Shown: in pieces, positions 61,263 through 64,000 of the stretch
How positions within the stretch are numbered: the stretch's first letter is position 1
Layout of the letters: each line of letters begins with the position of its first letter
Assembly: GCF_003383095.1 (NCBI RefSeq)
Contig: NZ_PSYW01000001.1
Location: 62,001-126,000 of the forward strand
Reading direction: 5' to 3'
Length of the DNA stretch: 64,000 nucleotides
Origin: Haloferax sp. Atlit-12N
GTDB taxonomy: Archaea > Halobacteriota > Halobacteria > Halobacteriales > Haloferacaceae
Position numbers and translations under genes: made by a program
The notes under the pieces: model-generated
Told to the model about the DNA's origin: nothing
Seen by the model: the letters and a program-made list of their open reading frames with translations, nothing else
Databases searched by the model: none

Positions 61263-61335
61263 GCCGACGCGGCGGGGAGGAAGGGCTATCGGCGGCGTGC
61301 GTTCTCGTCGGGTGCGCGGCGACCGCGGCGGCGAC

Positions 61336-61557
61336 TCAGCACATCTCGTCGAGCGAGATGAACGCGTCGGCGTCGGCGGTCAGCCACGCCTCCATTCGGT
61401 CGCAGCAGCTGTCGCGCCGGGGGTAGACGGTGACCTGGTCCGGGCTCCCTCGATAGGTGACGACGACGCTATGGAGGAAGCAATCCCCGGTGGTATCCGC
61501 GCCGGTGCGGTCAGCGGTCCCTGCAACCGAATCCTGAGAGGCGGGCACTTCTGACAT
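61336..61557 (-). CDS. Small haloarchaeal protein (DUF7511-like)
   Basis: A 73-aa protein with a middle-to-C-terminal pattern FLHSVVVTYRGSPDQVTVYPRRDSCCDRMEAWLTADADAFISLDEMC. Paired Cys (SCC) and a terminal Cys could bind metal. This pattern is common among tiny haloarchaeal proteins with unknown function. A minus-strand TTATGTA at about 61590-61596 lies 30-35 nt upstream of ATG 61557, consistent with a leaderless transcript. Confidence 0.7.
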   Translation of the reverse strand: MSEVPASQDSVAGTADRTGADTTGDCFLHSVVVTYRGSPDQVTVYPRRDSCCDRMEAWLTADADAFISLDEMC

Positions 61558-61794
61558 TCGCCGTCACCTATACACACGCGACGGTGATTACATAACCTTC
61601 ACTAAGTGTGGTAGTGATTGACAATACCCGTTGGTTACAAAACGTTGCACCAAGTGGGAGTACGGAGTGATACATAGCTTCGGTTCCCCTCGCGCAGGTG
61701 TGGATTCCACAGTTCCACGGGGGTGACCGCCCTGTCGGGCGACTTCTGCCGGCGGAGACGGGTTGAAGTGCCCGGGACCGCCATCTGGCTGTCG

Positions 61795-61983
61795 ATGGTC
61801 GATCCCACGTCCGATTTGGAAGAGAACGTAGACCCAGAAGACGCCCCGACCTGCGCGACGTGCGGGGAGCCGGTTGCGAACAACCCGACGCACCGCGTCG
61901 TCACGTGGGTCGAAGACGGCGCCGTACAGGCGCGGCACTTCTGCGACGACGACTGCCGGGACGCGTGGGACGACGAGCGGTAA
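61795..61983 (+). CDS. Small zinc-finger protein (DUF7576-like)
   Basis: A 62-aa protein: MVDPTSDLEENVDPEDAPTC at the start, then TCGEPVANNPTHRVVTWVEDG and RHFCDDDCRDAWDDER. The Cys pairs CATC and CDDDC (residues about 20-23 and 53-57) form a treble-clef-like zinc site. ATG 61795 is chosen because TTGAAGT at about 61763-61769 supplies a TATA-like element and because upstream residues of the longer frame are not family-like. Function unknown. Confidence 0.7.
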   Translation: MVDPTSDLEENVDPEDAPTCATCGEPVANNPTHRVVTWVEDGAVQARHFCDDDCRDAWDDER

Positions 61984-62028
61984 CCGCTTTCTGACGGTCG
62001 TTCGGCGGGAGGCGAACCTCGCGCGCGA

Positions 62029-64000
62029 CTACTCGACCGACGACCAGAACTGGTCGAGACCGAAGCCGAGCATGTCTGGGCTGACCGGTCTGAACTCCTC
62101 GCGTTCCTGTGCCGGCAGGTAGTCGCGGACGCCGTTCCACGAGTCGCGGGCGTACCGAGCGTCCACGAAGACGCGGACGCCGACCTCGTCGGTGCCGCGG
62201 ATAACGCGGCCAATGGCCTGCCGCGCCTTTCTGACCGCGGGCACCGTGAGTGCCGTCTCGAACCCGTCACCGAACTCGCGGTCGTAGGCGGTCTTCACCG
62301 CGCGGGTCCGCGGCGACGACGTGTTGATGAGTGGGACGCCGCAGACGACCGCCGCCGAGAGCTTGTCGCCGCTGTAATCGACGCCCTCGGTGAGCGTGCC
62401 GCGGAGGCTCGTCACGAGCACTTTCCCCTCGCCGCCGAAGAAGTCGCGCTTGAGTCGCTCCGTGGCCCCGTCGTCGGACGACTCGTCGAGGAGGACGGGC
62501 TTGCCCACGCGGGCTTCGAGCGCGCCCGCCATCCACTCGGCCTCTGCGTAGTTCGGCATCCCGACGAGGACGTTCCCGGGCGACCGCTCGCACACTTCGA
62601 CGGCGGCGTCGGTGTACGCGAGTCTCGTCTCGTTTTCCTCGCCGGGCGGCCCGCGGTTGCTGTGGGTGAACTTCGGCACGTCGACGGCGAAACTCGCGCG
62701 GTTCGACTCGGGGAAGCCGAGGCCGAACGTCCGCTCTGCCACCGGGCGGCCGTCGTCGGCGAGGGCGTCGAGGCCGGTCACGCGCCGGAACACGTCGATG
62801 GGTTCGAGCGTCGCGCTCATGAGGACGCCGCCGCCGAAGTCGCCGAGGCGCTCGGCGATGGCTTCGCCGGGGACGCAGTTGTGGACCGACAGCCGGGCGT
62901 TGTAGGCGCGCCGCCACGACTCCGGTGGCTCCATCTCGTCCCACGTCCGTTCGAGTTCGATTTCGCGGAAGTGCTTTTCGTGGTCTGCGTAGGCCCACGT
63001 CGCCAGCGCCCGCCCCGCCGCGGGCGCGGCCCGGCGCTTGTCGTCTTCCTCCACCGAGTCGAGGATACGGGCGACCGCCGAGCCGGTCGCCTCGGCGCGG
63101 ACCCACGTCCCCTCGTCGTGGCCGTTGTCGTCCGCCCACTCGGTGAGTTCGTCGACGCCGGGGTCCTCGGGGTCGCGCAGGGGGAGTTCCTCGTCGTCGA
63201 GTTCGGTGAGGTCGGCGCGCCAGCCGACGTACTCGCGGTCGAGATGGGCGGTCACGCGGCGGTCGAGTTCCTCGCGGAGGTCGCGGATGAAGTCTCGGGT
63301 CTCCTCCAGTTCGCGGAGCGTCACGTCGGCCTCCTGTAGCTCTCCGCGGACGAGTTCGGCGTCGACGGTGGACTTGCCGGCGTCGTCGAACTTCACCGGC
63401 TGGATGACCCGCGTGAACTCGCTTTCGGCGTCGCGGAGCGTCCGGTCGCCGACGCCGACGGAGACGAGGTCGCGGACGCGGGGTTCGAGCATGTGCGCCT
63501 CGTCGCAGATGACGAACGTCGAGTCGTCGACGAGCGCGCCGGTGAACGTGCCGACGGTCGTCGGGTCGAACGCGTGGTAGTAGTTGCCGACGACGACCTC
63601 GACGTGGGGCAACAGCGCGCCCATCACGGAGTGGGGACACGACCCCGCGCCAGCGGCCAGCGAGACGAGGTCCTCGGTCGCGATGAGTCCCTTGTCGTCG
63701 AAGTCGAAGGGGACGGCCTCGATTGGGTCGCCGTCTTCGGGGAGGTCCGCGAGGAAGTTCGCATAAAAGGGGCAGTACTCCACGTCCTCGTACTCCGGCA
63801 TCGACTTCGGGTACGGCGTCGGGTCGCCCGCGGTTTCGAGGTAGTTCGGGCCCGCGGTGGTCGAACCGGTGTCGAGGAGGCCGGTCTGTTGCTCGCGGGC
63901 GTCCTTGGCGAGCGCCTCGGCGCTGGTCCGACCGCCGTCGCCGACGAGCCCGCGGGTCCGGTCGCGGAGGCCCTCACAGCGGTCGTAGACGGTCGAGTCG
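62029..64000 (-). CDS. XPD/DinG-type Fe-S ATP-dependent DNA helicase (5' end beyond window)
   Basis: The 657 codons inside the window read without a stop to the right edge, so the N terminus with Walker A lies outside. Cysteines of the Fe-S domain are visible in YDRCEGLRDRT, EYCPFYANF and GSCPHSVMG. The DEAH box is FVICDEAHMLEPRVRD. The second RecA domain has VLMSATLEPIDVF, GNVLVGMPNYAEAEWM, VLVTSLRGTLTEGVDYSGDKLSAAVVCGVPL and RKARQAIGRVIRGTDEVGVRVFVDARY (motif VI). It unwinds DNA 5'-3' in repair. An internal ATG at 63801 (MPEYED) is not the start, because conserved Fe-S sequence continues upstream of it. Confidence 0.9.
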   Translation of the reverse strand, partial: DSTVYDRCEGLRDRTRGLVGDGGRTSAEALAKDAREQQTGLLDTGSTTAGPNYLETAGDPTPYPKSMPEYEDVEYCPFYANFLADLPEDGDPIEAVPFDFDDKGLIATEDLVSLAAGAGSCPHSVMGALLPHVEVVVGNYYHAFDPTTVGTFTGALVDDSTFVICDEAHMLEPRVRDLVSVGVGDRTLRDAESEFTRVIQPVKFDDAGKSTVDAELVRGELQEADVTLRELEETRDFIRDLREELDRRVTAHLDREYVGWRADLTELDDEELPLRDPEDPGVDELTEWADDNGHDEGTWVRAEATGSAVARILDSVEEDDKRRAAPAAGRALATWAYADHEKHFREIELERTWDEMEPPESWRRAYNARLSVHNCVPGEAIAERLGDFGGGVLMSATLEPIDVFRRVTGLDALADDGRPVAERTFGLGFPESNRASFAVDVPKFTHSNRGPPGEENETRLAYTDAAVEVCERSPGNVLVGMPNYAEAEWMAGALEARVGKPVLLDESSDDGATERLKRDFFGGEGKVLVTSLRGTLTEGVDYSGDKLSAAVVCGVPLINTSSPRTRAVKTAYDREFGDGFETALTVPAVRKARQAIGRVIRGTDEVGVRVFVDARYARDSWNGVRDYLPAQEREEFRPVSPDMLGFGLDQFWSSVE

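Overview
The window is from a halophilic archaeon, most likely Haloferax or a close relative. It has high G+C with strongly acidic, D/E-rich proteins. TATA boxes typically sit 25-30 nt upstream of start codons, giving leaderless transcripts. Family content is typically haloarchaeal: phosphomevalonate decarboxylase, many haloarchaeal DUF proteins, Bat-like regulators, archaeal TFS and NAC, and Tat-lipoproteins. The genus is inferred from overall protein character, not from a database match. No rRNA, tRNA or CRISPR was recognised.

Layout. 1-3.7 kb: NDH-2-like oxidoreductase (cut by the left edge), mvaD, a 645-nt A-poor G/T-rich intergenic tract, an SRPBCC protein, a tail-anchored acidic protein and a flavin reductase. 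3.9-6.3 kb: DoxX membrane protein preceded by a translationally coupled 21-codon ORF, a divergent wHTH regulator, and a DUF429 protein. 6.6-13.6 kb: a Cys-pair protein, a secreted S-layer-like protein paired with an MMPL/RND transporter, acylphosphatase and a phosphohexomutase. 13.7-19.0 kb: a complete BMP-type nucleoside ABC importer (lipoprotein, double ATPase, two permeases). 19.2-25.3 kb: geranylgeranyl reductase-family flavoprotein, a histidine kinase with tandem 45-bp in-frame repeats in its ATPase domain, an M20 amidohydrolase, and an NhaC antiporter with a coupled small protein. 25.4-32.9 kb: mostly housekeeping and conserved haloarchaeal genes (uS10 paralogue, Nudix, DUF5787, two SAM methyltransferases, DUF5797, crotonase, TFS, NAC-trmI).

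33.0-41.6 kb is rich in acyl-CoA chemistry: methylmalonyl-CoA mutase large subunit, methylmalonyl-CoA epimerase, a MenE-like ligase with a long acidic tail, a second acyl-CoA ligase and an acyl-CoA dehydrogenase. 41.7-44.7 kb is an overlapping proC-proB-proA proline operon. 44.85-46.72 kb is an intact IS605-type element with divergent tnpA and tnpB. It is inserted exactly after codon 2 of an AIM24-family gene; joining the flanks restores ATG-GAT-TTA-GAC (MDLD), and the element now supplies a replacement GTG start.

47.5-53.95 kb looks like a sulfur-trafficking locus: DsrE-like protein plus TusA, divergent from a rhodanese-metallo-beta-lactamase fusion and a split YeeE/YedE transporter, then a 49-aa membrane peptide coupled to a TauE/SafE exporter, and a Cys-containing HTH regulator. 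Short TTGCACAA-like motifs recur in its promoter regions. 54-58.7 kb is a signalling cluster (single REC protein, Bat-like REC-GAF-HTH regulator, GAF-PAS-PAS histidine kinase). 59.1-64 kb holds a UPF0058 protein, a MutS5-like ATPase, two tiny haloarchaeal proteins and an XPD/DinG-type helicase cut by the right edge.

The observations most worth following are the IS605 insertion in aim24, the in-frame palindromic repeats inside the kinase, the sulfur locus with its candidate shared operator, and the leaderless uORF coupled to doxX.
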